From CAYRGS01 sp964423875 (lineage in GTDB: Bacteria > UBA8248 > JACPRG01 > G963555815): a stretch of DNA of 64,000 nt. Position numbers and translations under genes: made by a program. Each line of letters starts with the position of its first letter. The stretch's first letter is position 1. The notes under the pieces are model-generated. The model saw only the letters and a list, made by a program, of their open reading frames with translations. It was not told the DNA's origin and searched no databases. Positions 9,123-18,126 of the stretch are shown piece after piece. The stretch spans positions 32,429 to 96,428 of the forward strand of contig CAYRGS010000002.1 of the NCBI GenBank assembly GCA_964423875.1, given 5' to 3'.

Positions 9123-9547
9123 CCAAGAGCTCCTCGTCCACTGAATATTCGATCCGGGTGCGCCGACGCGGCGCCTTCCGGGAAGTCGGCCATTCTCCGG
9201 GCGTCCCTTTTCGGTGAGCGACTCACGTTCGGAGAACGCGGAGGAATTCAGTATATCGTAAAACCGCAACCGAGGCTGAGGCATTCCCCATTTCGTCCGC
9301 GCGTGCAGACGAAGCCCCGAAGGATCGGTTGTGACGCCGGCTCTGAGAACTGATTCTCTTCATCCGGACAGTCCGCTGTCATTGCGCAACGTCCCCCGAT
9401 GAAACACTTCGGGGGCAGGCCACGCGGGAATGACGGCTTGCGGGGGGAGACATTTGACGCGCGCCCGTTCTCACGAGCGTCGGCGCCGCACGGCCGCTGA
9501 AAACTGGGGATCAGTGGGGGCTGAGATCACGCTGCCGGGCCCGGGGA
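9123..9547. other. Intergenic region with palindromic repeat
   Basis: About 425 bases between two minus-strand genes. It contains the inverted repeat at 9378-9434 and otherwise no coding signal. The promoter of the molybdenum hydroxylase gene should lie in its left part. Confidence 0.5.
9378..9434. repeat. Intergenic palindromic element
   Basis: Nested inverted repeat. The outer arms GTCATT (9378-9383) and AATGAC (9429-9434) enclose a stronger hairpin CCCCCGA (9393-9399) / TCGGGGG (9409-9415) with a 9-base loop. The GTCATT...AATGAC outline is common in dispersed intergenic palindromes of bacterial chromosomes. It has no T-run, so a terminator role is less likely. Confidence 0.55.
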
Positions 9548-10579
9548 TCACTCGACCCCAATCTCTCTCATCATCTTTCTGTACGCCACCGCGACCGCGT
9601 CCGGCCCTTTGAGGTGCAACTCCTCGCTCAGATCCAGGGGCAGCTCTTCCGGCCGCTGATTCCCGACGACGATGAAATCCTGCTGATAGAGAGTTTCCAT
9701 CACCTTGAGGAGGGCGCCGGCGGATTCACCCAGGAGCGGGGTGTTGATCTCCTCATCCTTCCAGACGATGGGGCCATTGGCGACCTCCGCCGCGTCGAGA
9801 TCGTAGTTCCGGGTCATCAGCATATACCGGCTGCTCTCTCTGGCCGAATGCGGTGTCATGACCACAAAGAAGACCTCCGTTTTATCGTCGGGCTGGGCGT
9901 TGGTGTTGTGAATGGTGAAGGGTTGGGTGAGACGGTAGCTTCGGCGATGCGGGATGGAATAGATGTCCGTGGGTTTTTCCTGAAACCAGAACCGGATGAG
10001 ATCACCATCTCGTTCCAGGTGCATGTCCGGCGCCTCCGCCTTGTCGCGCTCTCCAAGAATCCCCTCGTGGACCCAGGCGAAATGGGCCTGGTCCACAAAG
10101 TTCTCGATCTCCCGCGCCGCGCTGCCCTTCCACGGTTTACGCTGCCGAATGAACATGCCGTAGCCCGGGTCTTCAAACTCTGGGAAATTCGGGATCGAGG
10201 CCAGGGGCTCGGCGTCCAGGCAAACCCAGACGAGTCCGTACCGCTCCTCGGCCTGGTAGGGGGTCAGGCACGCCTTTTTGGGGATGGGGTGTTCCGGGGG
10301 AATCGAGGGGATTCGCACGCATCGGCCGTCTCCCGCGTAGGCCCAGCCGTGATAAGCGCAAACGAGGTTATCCCCCTCGACCCACCCCAGGGAGAGGGGG
10401 GTCCCCCGGTGGATGCAAAGGTCATGAAAGGCTCGCACCTCTCCCCCGAGCCGGCAGACCGCCAGCCGCTCATCCAAAAGCCGGACCGCCAGGGGCTTCT
10501 CGCCCACCTCCTCCGAAAAGGCCACCGGATGCCAGTACCGCCGCAAACCGGGCCAAAGATCGCTTTCCCGCATCGTCAT
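9548..10579 (-). CDS. Rieske non-haem iron aromatic-ring oxygenase, alpha subunit type
   Basis: A 343-residue oxygenase component. The Rieske 2Fe-2S site is complete: Cys55-x-His57 and Cys74-x2-His77 in CIHRGTPLS and CAYHGWAY. The mononuclear iron site follows as ENFVDQAHFAWVH, with the expected D-x2-H-x4-H ligands. The rest fits the vanillate demethylase/phthalate dioxygenase branch, which needs a separate reductase; none lies next door. The start pair MTM at 10579 is preceded by GGAGG. It is a close paralogue of the protein at 47594-48556: the first 110 residues are almost identical in pattern. Probably hydroxylates or demethylates an aromatic or N-heterocyclic compound; substrate unknown. 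Confidence 0.93.
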   Translation of the reverse strand: MTMRESDLWPGLRRYWHPVAFSEEVGEKPLAVRLLDERLAVCRLGGEVRAFHDLCIHRGTPLSLGWVEGDNLVCAYHGWAYAGDGRCVRIPSIPPEHPIPKKACLTPYQAEERYGLVWVCLDAEPLASIPNFPEFEDPGYGMFIRQRKPWKGSAAREIENFVDQAHFAWVHEGILGERDKAEAPDMHLERDGDLIRFWFQEKPTDIYSIPHRRSYRLTQPFTIHNTNAQPDDKTEVFFVVMTPHSARESSRYMLMTRNYDLDAAEVANGPIVWKDEEINTPLLGESAGALLKVMETLYQQDFIVVGNQRPEELPLDLSEELHLKGPDAVAVAYRKMMREIGVE

Positions 10580-10818
10580 TTGTCCTCCACACGAAGCGTT
10601 GTCACGCGATTTCCGCAATGAACGAGACTGAATTTTGTATACCACACATGGACCGTCTCCCCCAAGGCTCAAGGAATATCGGGAGACGCCGCCGGCCATT
10701 CAAACCGTCCCCCCCCCCTCTCTCTCCGCCCGCGCTTCGCGGGCCTGCTCATTGCCGTGGGATTCACCGAGAGAAAAAGATGCGGTGGGATTCAAAAGAC
10801 TCGGTGGAGGCAAGAACT

Positions 10819-11598
10819 TCAATACCAAACAAGCCCCGCCGTGACGTTGATGTCCTGGGCCGTCATGTGAGCCGCGCGGTCTGAGGCGAGGAACGTCGCC
10901 ATCTCCGCCGTATCCTCGGGATCGACCAGGGATTTGAGGGCGGAGGGACCCGTGAAATCCTCCCGGACCTCGGCCTCGCTCCTGCCCTCCCCTTCGGCGA
11001 GACTTCGAATCACATTGTCGATCCGCTCTCCGGACGTTGCCCCCGGACAAACGGAATTGACCGTAATCCCGAACTCTCCCACCTCATGCGCCAGGGTTCG
11101 CGTGAACCCCATGACCGCCATCTTGGAGCTGGTGTACGGCGTCCGCCTCACCAGGGGGCGCTTGCCGCTCATGGACGAGATGTTGATGACTCGCCCCCAT
11201 CGCTTGGCCTTCATCACGGGCAGCACCGCCTTGCAGCAAAGAAACGGTCCGATGACGTTCACGGCGAATGTTTGATTCCAATCGTCGATGGTGGTCTCTT
11301 CACAAAGGGCCGTGGGACCCGCGATTCCGGAATTGTTGACCAAGATGTCGATGGTCTCGAAGGCCTCCAGCGTTTCTTTCGCCATCCGGTTGACGGAATC
11401 CTCGGACGTGACGTCCGTCTCCACCACGAGGCAGCGGCCTCCGTCGTCATGAATCTCCTCGGCCGTCGCCCGCAGCTGATCCAGCGACCGGGCCGCCAGC
11501 GTGACGGCCGCCCCTTCCCTGGCCATCACCTTTGCGATGGCGCGACCGATCCCCCGTCCGCCGCCCGTTACGATTGCCACCTTTCCCTCCAGCTCCAT
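10819..11598 (-). CDS. SDR-family NAD(P)-dependent oxidoreductase
   Basis: A 259-residue classical short-chain dehydrogenase. TGGGRGIG (residues 11-18) is the nucleotide-binding turn, NNSG follows strand 4, and the active site is regular: INISS supplies Ser, and YTSSK supplies Tyr and Lys. CPGATSGERIDNVI marks the usual segment after strand 6. The ATG at 11598 sits just after GGAGGAGCGC; an in-frame upstream extension is not needed. It is upstream of the Rieske oxygenase on the same strand with a 239-base gap. It may oxidise the diol or alcohol produced by that enzyme, which is inference from position. Confidence 0.93.
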   Translation of the reverse strand: MELEGKVAIVTGGGRGIGRAIAKVMAREGAAVTLAARSLDQLRATAEEIHDDGGRCLVVETDVTSEDSVNRMAKETLEAFETIDILVNNSGIAGPTALCEETTIDDWNQTFAVNVIGPFLCCKAVLPVMKAKRWGRVINISSMSGKRPLVRRTPYTSSKMAVMGFTRTLAHEVGEFGITVNSVCPGATSGERIDNVIRSLAEGEGRSEAEVREDFTGPSALKSLVDPEDTAEMATFLASDRAAHMTAQDINVTAGLVWY

Positions 11599-11832
11599 GC
11601 GCGCTCCTCCGGTTTCGGAGACTGACAATCCAGAAATCCTATGTAATACAATGGCTTAATCCTTATCACACGCCATTTTCAGGTGTCAAACGGAGGGGCT
11701 CCTTAGTTATTCCCAGTTTCGGCACTTGAAGAAACAAGGCCCCGAAGGGGCAGTCGTGATCCCTTCACTGAGGGGAACAAAGGGCTTAAGTCTTTTGTTA
11801 ATAAAAATGGACCCAATTGCTGTTTAGCCCTA

Positions 11833-11991
11833 TTAGCCTCGATTACTCGTCCGCTCCAGGTCTGCCACGCCCTGGGCCGCGATGTCCACGGTGAGCTGGC
11901 CGTTGAAGATGGTCTGGTCGTGGGTTTCGACTTCGCCATGGTGGATCAGGAAGATACGGTCCGCGCTCTCGTCAATCTGCAAGAGGTGCAT
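11833..11991 (-). pseudogene. N-terminal fragment of a histidine phosphatase (phosphoglycerate mutase-like)
   Basis: On the minus strand an ATG at 11991 encodes 52 residues ending at TAA 11833. The text RIFLIHHGEVETHDQ, FNGQLTVDI and AQGVADLER is the start of a histidine phosphatase, whose consensus is RHGE followed by N-G and a D/L-rich segment. The rest of the protein (about 150 residues, second catalytic His) is missing. The first His-Gly motif reads HHGE instead of RHGE. Its 5' end overlaps the 3' end of the sulfatase-like gene by 20 bases. It looks like the remnant of a gene damaged when the AT-rich segment arrived. Confidence 0.55.
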
Positions 11992-14011
11992 GGATTTTCA
12001 CCCTCTTCCCCCACATTCTACTGCCAGGGGGGGTTTTATACCTTTTGAGCATCCGCAACAATTCCTCATCTCGCGGGGATTTGAAGATGTCTTTTTTCTC
12101 CTCCGGGTCCTTCTTTAAATCAAAAAGACGTATCGTTGGCGACCCGGAATTTTCATTCGTTATCAGCAGCTTCCCATTTCGCCACCGTAAAAAACTGCTT
12201 CCTAGAGAGGGATTCTCTCCATATATCGTTTCCCTTGGTTTTCTTCGAGCGTCATTCATCAACTCCCCTAGAAAGCTCCGCCCTTGGACATGCCTCGACT
12301 TTTCAAGATTTGCCTCAGCTATTCCCACCAGTTCCAGCAGCGTAGGCATTACATCGACCAATCCCGACATTCCTTTGACGTGTTTTCCGCTCCCAATTCC
12401 TCCTCGCCATCCCATCATAAAGGGTACCCTCACTTGTCCCTCATAAAGTTCCCTACCTCGAACACTCCCATGCTCCAGAAGTTCTGCCCCTTGCAAGGAA
12501 GTTACAATCCAGATCGTATTATCCATAACGCCCAACCCATCGAGACGTGAAAATAGATCTTTTAGACCGTCATCGGTATACCTTACCTCACCGTCGTATT
12601 GCATAGTAACGCGCTTCTTTATTACCTCTTTGGCTTTATGCTCTTTACCTTTTCCCCCCAAGCGATCATAGATTTTCTGAGCCATCTTTGTATCTAAATA
12701 TTGAAAGACTGTTCCGGGATACAACCTCCTTACATATTCCATTGGAGGGTCGAAAAGATCATGGAGCTCACTATACTGAATCAAGAGAAAGAACTTTGCC
12801 CGATTTTGGCTCCACGCTTCGTCGCTTTTCAAATGCTGGAGGTAGGCTGATGCAACCCTGTTGATCCACGTCCAGTAATTATAGGTATCGAGCTGATAGA
12901 GTCTAAAGAATTTAAGAAACACCTTTGTCCACTCATAGTTAAGGTGCTCTGTCAGTCGAAACAATTCCGGCGAGAATTGTTCCAATAAGCGAGAAACAAA
13001 TAGTCTTTTCTTTAGATAAAGGATTTCTTCTCCTCGTCCATAGTGATCGAGCCACGACTCGAAATGAAATTGCGAACCCCGGAACAAACCGTAGTCGGCC
13101 TCCAAATAATCATGACTTACGAACGAGGCCACATTGTAGCCCCTATTCCTAAAGACATCAAGAAGGGTCGGAAGAGTACGAGAAAGTGTTACATACTTCC
13201 CGTTTTTCCTACCCCATCGTTTAACCAATAAACCATGTTTCCCAGGATGGGTGCCGGTTAGCAAGGTAGCGAGAGAGCATTTCGGTAAGGAGCATTGGGC
13301 ATAAAAGTTCTCGAATTGTTGTCCCCTTTTCGACAACTGGCTTAAGAAGGGGGTTGTGGGTAACGGATAATCATAGGAAAGAAGATGGTCGGCTCGAAGG
13401 TTCAAGATGACAACAAGAATAATGTTGGGCAAGTTTTTGTCTTCTGATGTCAGAATCTTAGTAGGAACGTGTTGGAAGTTAGCATTCCTGGGAAAAACCG
13501 GCGGCAGGGATGTAATCGCAGACAAAAGCAGAATCGCAATTACAGCGAGCGAAGAAACTGCAACCCATGAAAGCAAACGCATCGAAAGGCGTTGAAGAAT
13601 CTTGTAGGTAAAAACCGAAATTAAAGTGAGGCCAATACACGAGAACAGGAAAAAAGAACCCCTCAGCGCTGAGAGGCGAACAGGAGTGACTTCCCAATGT
13701 GGCCAGGAGAAATTAGCTAGTAGAAAGAATCCAATCCCCAGCGAAACATAAGCCGACAGTAAGGCCTTTTTTAGAACCATTGGTTCCTTTCTTCGAAAGA
13801 CGAGAACGCCGACACCGCAAATCAGCACATAGCAGAAGAACCATACTGGAACACTTAGAATGAAAGAAATGGGTAAGAAACCAAAAAAATCTATCCTGGT
13901 GTAGGGCCTATGATCAAACCAAAAAAAGAATAGGATCAAGCATTCGAGTATAGCTAACAGAACGCCAAGCAAAATTCCCAGTGCGCCCATCCGGACTAGA
14001 ACCCTGATCAT
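11972..14011 (-). CDS. Membrane-anchored sulfatase-fold protein lacking metal-binding motifs
   Basis: A 679-residue protein. Residues 1-166 hold five hydrophobic segments (about 10-30, 44-72, 83-103, 118-136, 148-166); the rest is an alkaline-phosphatase/sulfatase fold outside the membrane. Family landmarks are recognisable but altered. The usual IDTLRADHL, which gives a metal Asp, is ILNLRADHL. The nucleophile segment CSWTRPSVASLFTG of membrane sulfatases appears as CSLPKCSLATLLTG. The DHGE metal motif is LQGA in TSLQGAELLEHG. The frame is intact and has a good ribosome site (AAAGGAGT). GC content is visibly lower than in neighbours, which suggests transfer. It may be a sulfatase-like binding or scaffold protein, or an enzyme with a different metal site. 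Confidence 0.8.
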   Translation of the reverse strand: MIRVLVRMGALGILLGVLLAILECLILFFFWFDHRPYTRIDFFGFLPISFILSVPVWFFCYVLICGVGVLVFRRKEPMVLKKALLSAYVSLGIGFFLLANFSWPHWEVTPVRLSALRGSFFLFSCIGLTLISVFTYKILQRLSMRLLSWVAVSSLAVIAILLLSAITSLPPVFPRNANFQHVPTKILTSEDKNLPNIILVVILNLRADHLLSYDYPLPTTPFLSQLSKRGQQFENFYAQCSLPKCSLATLLTGTHPGKHGLLVKRWGRKNGKYVTLSRTLPTLLDVFRNRGYNVASFVSHDYLEADYGLFRGSQFHFESWLDHYGRGEEILYLKKRLFVSRLLEQFSPELFRLTEHLNYEWTKVFLKFFRLYQLDTYNYWTWINRVASAYLQHLKSDEAWSQNRAKFFLLIQYSELHDLFDPPMEYVRRLYPGTVFQYLDTKMAQKIYDRLGGKGKEHKAKEVIKKRVTMQYDGEVRYTDDGLKDLFSRLDGLGVMDNTIWIVTSLQGAELLEHGSVRGRELYEGQVRVPFMMGWRGGIGSGKHVKGMSGLVDVMPTLLELVGIAEANLEKSRHVQGRSFLGELMNDARRKPRETIYGENPSLGSSFLRWRNGKLLITNENSGSPTIRLFDLKKDPEEKKDIFKSPRDEELLRMLKRYKTPPGSRMWGKRVKIHAPLAD

Positions 14012-14844
14012 GTCTTGGACTCCTTTTGTTTAATCCGGGAATTTCTATTTCAAATCCGGACAGGCATGTACTGACCACTCGTTGCGAGGTGGTTCCATTT
14101 AACCACCCTTCACCGTACCAATCAACCCCATTTCCAGCGTCTGAAACCCTGATTAGATTGATGTTCACTTTGAAAACTATGTTACGCCTCCGGGTAGGTG
14201 AGCCTTCCCAGCATGTCTATCTGGAAGGGAGATAATGTTCAGCATTTTGTCCTCGGGTGGATTGCGCTCACAGCGTTCAGACTGGCACGGGACGCAGGTG
14301 GTGGATTTGCTCAAGGATATGAGCGAACGTCTTTTCGGGTACGGCGACCTCAGCCAACTGAAAGATGATGTAACGGCATGCCGCATGATCCGGCCGCCCA
14401 TTTTGATGAGACGGACTTCGAGGCTTCGCAGCGACCAGTGCTTGAGACCTCCCGGCAGGCCAGCAATCCCGCATCCGAAGTGATTCTGGCTCCGTGTAAC
14501 TAAGCCTCAGAGGACGATTAAAATAACTGTCAATGGAATCTTTTTCGCTTCATCTATTGGGTACCCCGCGAGAAAGTGGCAGGGGGAGACCAATACGCTG
14601 ATGCTAGAAGAGAAAGCGCCTTTCGGTCTGTCGTATCTTAAGATCAAATGGAAAATCCAAGTCTGTCACCTTACGCGGGTCAACGTCGAGCCGCACTTGG
14701 GGCGGCTTGCTTGTATCGAAGCGTCATGCTCGAATGAGCCGCAAGATGGGGTCTACATCGCGCCGGGCGATTGAGCGCCGGCTCAAATCAAGCTGGCGGG
14801 CGGGACGCCCGCTTTGGATTTCCCGCTACGGGTCGACAGTCTCC
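14012..14844. other. 830-base region without a supported gene
   Basis: Mixed-composition sequence after the AT-rich sulfatase-like gene. A frame at 14235-14483 contains GDLSQLKDDVTACRM, faintly like the end of a PP2C/RsbU phosphatase, and one at 14601-14774 encodes 57 residues of no recognised family. Neither is convincing. A GC-rich hairpin (GCGGGCG GGA CGCCCGC) lies just before the dehydrogenase start. This may be a boundary of transferred DNA with decayed fragments. Confidence 0.4.
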
Positions 14845-15915
14845 ATGACGAGCAATACACTTCCCACGACACACCGCGTCGTGGCCTGCCGGGGGGGCGA
14901 CAGGACAGCAATCGAAGAGCGCCCGGTCCCGGAACCGGGCGATGAGGAGGTGCTCTTGCGCCTGCGTGTAGTGGGGCTTTGCGGCACCGACCTGTTTAAG
15001 CTCGGAACCGGCGCGGCGTCCCCGGGCCAGGTCCTCGGCCACGAGGTTGTGGGCGAGGTGGTGGACAAGGGACGCCGTGTCACACGCTTCGAGGACGGCG
15101 ACCGGGTGGCCGTGCCCCACCATGTGCCTTGCGGCGCTTGCCATCTATGCCGGCGGGGCGCGGAGACCATGTGCAACGTTTTCAGGGAGAACCTTCTCGA
15201 GCCCGGCGGATTCGCGGAACATATCCTGGTGCGTCCGCGGGCGCAGAACCTTGCGGCGCGCAGGATTCCCGATGGGCTCGCGGACGAGGCGGCGGTGTTC
15301 ATGGAGCCTGCCGCCTGCGTGTTGCGGGGCGTCCGGCGGGCGGGCGCGGACGGCGTTGGCGCGATGCTCATCCTGGGGGCGGGCAGCATGGGCCTGCTCC
15401 ACCTGTTAGTCCTGAAGGCGCTGTGGCCAGAGGTCCAGGTGGCCGTTTCCGATCCCGTCGCCGAGCGTCGGGCTCATGCGTTGCGCCTTGGGGCCGGCAA
15501 GGCGGTGAACCCCGGCGGGGAGGCGGCCGACGCGATCCGGGACATGACCGGCGGACTGGGCGCGGAAACGGTGTTCGACACGGTGGGGGGGGCGCGGCCG
15601 CTCGGCGAGGGACTCGCCCTGAGCCGCGAAGGCGGGGCGGTCGTGCTGTTCGCCCATGCCCCCGAGGGCGGGCGCGCCGATTTCGAGATCAATGATCTGT
15701 TCAAACACGAGCGCCGCGTGATCGGGACCTACTCCGGGGGGACGGCTGAACAGGCGGAGATATTCCGGCTGCTCACCGAAGGAAAGCTCGATCCCGCCCC
15801 CCTTGCTACGCACAGGCTGCCGCTGGAGGACTTCGAGCGCGGGGTGAAGCTCGCGAGGACGAGGCAGGCGCTAAAAGTGTTGTTCACACCCTCTCAAAGG
15901 TCTCCCGACGCCTGA
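14845..15915 (+). CDS. Zinc-dependent medium-chain alcohol dehydrogenase (first of a pair)
   Basis: A 356-residue medium-chain dehydrogenase. Catalytic zinc ligands are Cys in LCGTD, the GHE motif and a later Glu. Structural zinc is shown by C-x2-C-x2-C-x7-C (CGACHLCRRGAETMC), and the NAD site by LGAGSMGLL. The start at 14845 gives the normal N-terminus (RVVACRGGDRTAIEERPVPEPGDEE); a longer frame from 14707 has no similarity. The ribosome site is weak. Its stop codon overlaps the start of the next dehydrogenase (TGATG), so the two are translationally coupled and may form a hetero-oligomer or two steps of polyol or sugar oxidation. Confidence 0.9.
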   Translation: MTSNTLPTTHRVVACRGGDRTAIEERPVPEPGDEEVLLRLRVVGLCGTDLFKLGTGAASPGQVLGHEVVGEVVDKGRRVTRFEDGDRVAVPHHVPCGACHLCRRGAETMCNVFRENLLEPGGFAEHILVRPRAQNLAARRIPDGLADEAAVFMEPAACVLRGVRRAGADGVGAMLILGAGSMGLLHLLVLKALWPEVQVAVSDPVAERRAHALRLGAGKAVNPGGEAADAIRDMTGGLGAETVFDTVGGARPLGEGLALSREGGAVVLFAHAPEGGRADFEINDLFKHERRVIGTYSGGTAEQAEIFRLLTEGKLDPAPLATHRLPLEDFERGVKLARTRQALKVLFTPSQRSPDA

Positions 15916-16991
15916 TGGCCGCTCAAAACGCAATCCCGAAGACGATGCGCGGGGCCATGTTGCTCGGACCCGAGCACATCGAAATCCGCGAGACGCCGGT
16001 GGTTCCGCCCGCCCGGGGTGAAATCCTGTTGCGCGTCCGGGCGGCCACGACGTGCGGCACCGACGTGAAGGTGTATCGCCGTGGCGGCCACCCCCGGATG
16101 CTGACACCGCCCACGCTGTTCGGCCATGAGATGGCGGGCGAGGTCGCCGCGGCGGGCGAGGGCGTGATCAACTTTGCCGTCAGCGACGCCGTGGTGGTCG
16201 CAAACTCCGCCCCCTGTCAGGAATGCGCATACTGCCTCGTGAGCCGCGAGAACCTCTGCCCAGACTTGAAATACCTCAACGGCGCCTTCGCCGAGTATCT
16301 CCTAGTTCCGGAGCGCTTCGTACGCACGAGCACTCACCACAAGCCGGCCGGCCTGGGCTTCGAGAAGGCGGCCCTCGCCGAACCGCTCGCCTGCGTCCTT
16401 CACGGGATGGAGGCGTGCGGGCTCGACGCCCAAGATGAGACAAGGGCCGTCGAGGTCATTGTATTCGGGGCGGGCCCGATCGGGCTCCTGCACGTGGCCG
16501 CGCTCAAACGGGCGGGCTATCGGGTGATTGCGGCCGACCCCAATCGTCCAAGACTCGAAGCAGCCCAAGCCTTCGGGGCGGACGAGATCGTTGCCATCGA
16601 ACACGGCGGTGGCCAAGCGAAAACGGTCAAGACCCGAACCGCCGGCGGTCTTGGGGCCAATTTCGCGATCGACTGCACAGGCGTGCCGGCAGTGTGGGCC
16701 GACGCGATTGTGTCCGTTCGGCCCGGCGGGGTCGTCTGCCTGTTCGGCGGCTGTCCGGCCGATACAACGTTGCCCCTCGATGCCCAATGGATGCACTACA
16801 GCGAGATCACGGTGAAGGGCGTCTATCATCATCGTCCGGCGATGGTTCGCCAAGCCCTGACAATGCTCGCCGATCCGGCCTTCGAGGCCGAGCGGCTCTT
16901 GTCCGGTGAGCGACCCATTGCCGAGGTCGAGGAAGCACTGCGGAGCATGATGCGCAAAGAGGCCCTGAAGGTGGTGATCAAGGCTTTGTAA
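15915..16991 (+). CDS. Zinc-dependent medium-chain alcohol dehydrogenase (second of a pair)
   Basis: A 358-residue medium-chain dehydrogenase coupled to the preceding one by a one-base overlap. It keeps TCGTD and FGHEMAG for catalytic zinc, the Cys-rich loop CQECAYCLVSRENLC for structural zinc, and FGAGPIGLLH for NAD(H). The two proteins are only moderately alike, so this is an old duplication rather than a recent copy. Pairs of this kind occur in polyol or sugar catabolism and in a few heteromeric dehydrogenases; which applies is not clear. It ends at 16991, followed by a 320-base gap. Confidence 0.9.
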   Translation: MAAQNAIPKTMRGAMLLGPEHIEIRETPVVPPARGEILLRVRAATTCGTDVKVYRRGGHPRMLTPPTLFGHEMAGEVAAAGEGVINFAVSDAVVVANSAPCQECAYCLVSRENLCPDLKYLNGAFAEYLLVPERFVRTSTHHKPAGLGFEKAALAEPLACVLHGMEACGLDAQDETRAVEVIVFGAGPIGLLHVAALKRAGYRVIAADPNRPRLEAAQAFGADEIVAIEHGGGQAKTVKTRTAGGLGANFAIDCTGVPAVWADAIVSVRPGGVVCLFGGCPADTTLPLDAQWMHYSEITVKGVYHHRPAMVRQALTMLADPAFEAERLLSGERPIAEVEEALRSMMRKEALKVVIKAL

Positions 16992-17314
16992 ACCGGCGCG
17001 GCGAAAAAATGGCCGAGAGCGCCGGGCGGTGCAATTGTGGATTGGCACGCGACACAGCGACTCAGGAACGGAAATGAAAGCCCCGACCCGCCTTCACGCT
17101 CATAACCGTTACCACTTCTAGAAATTATTCCTCTGACTTTGCCGCTAATCCCCGAAAATCCAGCCGCAACTTGACACCCACACCGCTTGACTGTTAATTT
17201 TCCACGATTTCAATGTGGGGGGACAGAGCCCCGGGTTGGCGTCTGCGGTTGAGGTCAACGAGGGGGAGAATTGCCGGGTTGGCTAAACCCCTTGCTCCAC
17301 TGAGAGTTAATGCC
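16992..17314. other. Intergenic region before the ETF genes
   Basis: About 320 bases, likely holding the ETF promoter. A short AT-rich stretch at 17105-17210 is compatible with a promoter, but no consensus is clear. GAGGGGGAGAA at 17260-17270 is a ribosome-binding-like sequence that would suit a TTG at 17279, in frame with EtfB and 12 codons upstream of the chosen start. Confidence 0.4.
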
Positions 17315-18115
17315 TTGGATATCATCGTTTGCTTTAAACAAGTGTTGGACCCGGACATCCCCGCCCGCGATTTCAAGGTGGATGAGGACGCCAAGTGCGT
17401 CGTCCCGCCTCCGAACGTGTCACCCGTCATCAGCAACTTCGACGAATATGCCCTCGAGGCCGCCGTTCAGCTCAAAGAAGCCTTGGGCGGAACCGTCACC
17501 GTCCTCACCGTGGGCGGTGACGGTCCGAAGGACAACATCAAGAAGGCCCTGGCCATGGGATGCGACGAAGGCATCCTGCTGAGCGACCCTTCATTCAAGG
17601 GATCCGACGCCTTCGGCTCCGCGCAAATCCTGGCCGCGGCGATTCGGAAAATCGAAAATTACGATTTGATCCTCTTCGGCCGAGTATCCTCCGACTGGAG
17701 CTCGGGCGCGACGGGCCTCGCAGTCGCCGAGAACCTGGGGCTGCCCGCCGTCACGCAGGTCCAGAAGATCGAGCCGGGCGAGATCTCCCTCCGCGTCGAG
17801 CGGGTCATCGAGGACGGAAGCGCGGCTTATGACGTGCCGCTGCCGTGCATCCTCACCATCAGCAACGAGATCAACGAACCCCGCCTGCCCACGGTTCCCG
17901 GCATTCTGAGGGCGTCGCGGAAAGAGGTGCCCACGTGGAGCGCGGCGGACCTCGACATCCCGCTCGGCGGGTTGGGCAACGACGGTTCCGGCGAGGACCT
18001 CCTTCGCCTTTACATTCCCCAACACGAGAGTCAGTGCCAAATCGTCGAAGGCGACTCGCTCGAAGAGGCGGCCGGAAACCTGGCCCTCCTCCTCCGCGAG
18101 CGGAAGCTTCTTTGA
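17315..18115 (+). CDS. etfB: Electron transfer flavoprotein, beta subunit
   Basis: A 266-residue beta subunit of ETF, which with EtfA carries electrons from acyl-CoA and related dehydrogenases to the membrane quinone pool. The start DIIVCFKQVLDPDIPARDFKVD, the segment FDEYALEAAVQLKE and the AMP-binding TVGGDGPKDNIKKALAMGCDEG are characteristic. The likely start is TTG 17315, which matches family N-termini; a TTG at 17279 with a better ribosome site would add 12 residues. The etfA start follows 11 bases after its stop. An acyl-CoA dehydrogenase and an iron-sulfur membrane oxidoreductase lie 3-7 kb away. Confidence 0.93.
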   Translation: MDIIVCFKQVLDPDIPARDFKVDEDAKCVVPPPNVSPVISNFDEYALEAAVQLKEALGGTVTVLTVGGDGPKDNIKKALAMGCDEGILLSDPSFKGSDAFGSAQILAAAIRKIENYDLILFGRVSSDWSSGATGLAVAENLGLPAVTQVQKIEPGEISLRVERVIEDGSAAYDVPLPCILTISNEINEPRLPTVPGILRASRKEVPTWSAADLDIPLGGLGNDGSGEDLLRLYIPQHESQCQIVEGDSLEEAAGNLALLLRERKLL

Positions 18116-18126
18116 GGGAGAACAGT

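Noticed and set aside
14235..14483. Possible end of a PP2C/RsbU phosphatase (GDLSQLKDDVTACRM)
   Set aside because: Only a short faint match around DDVTA; no upstream phosphatase core and no good start.
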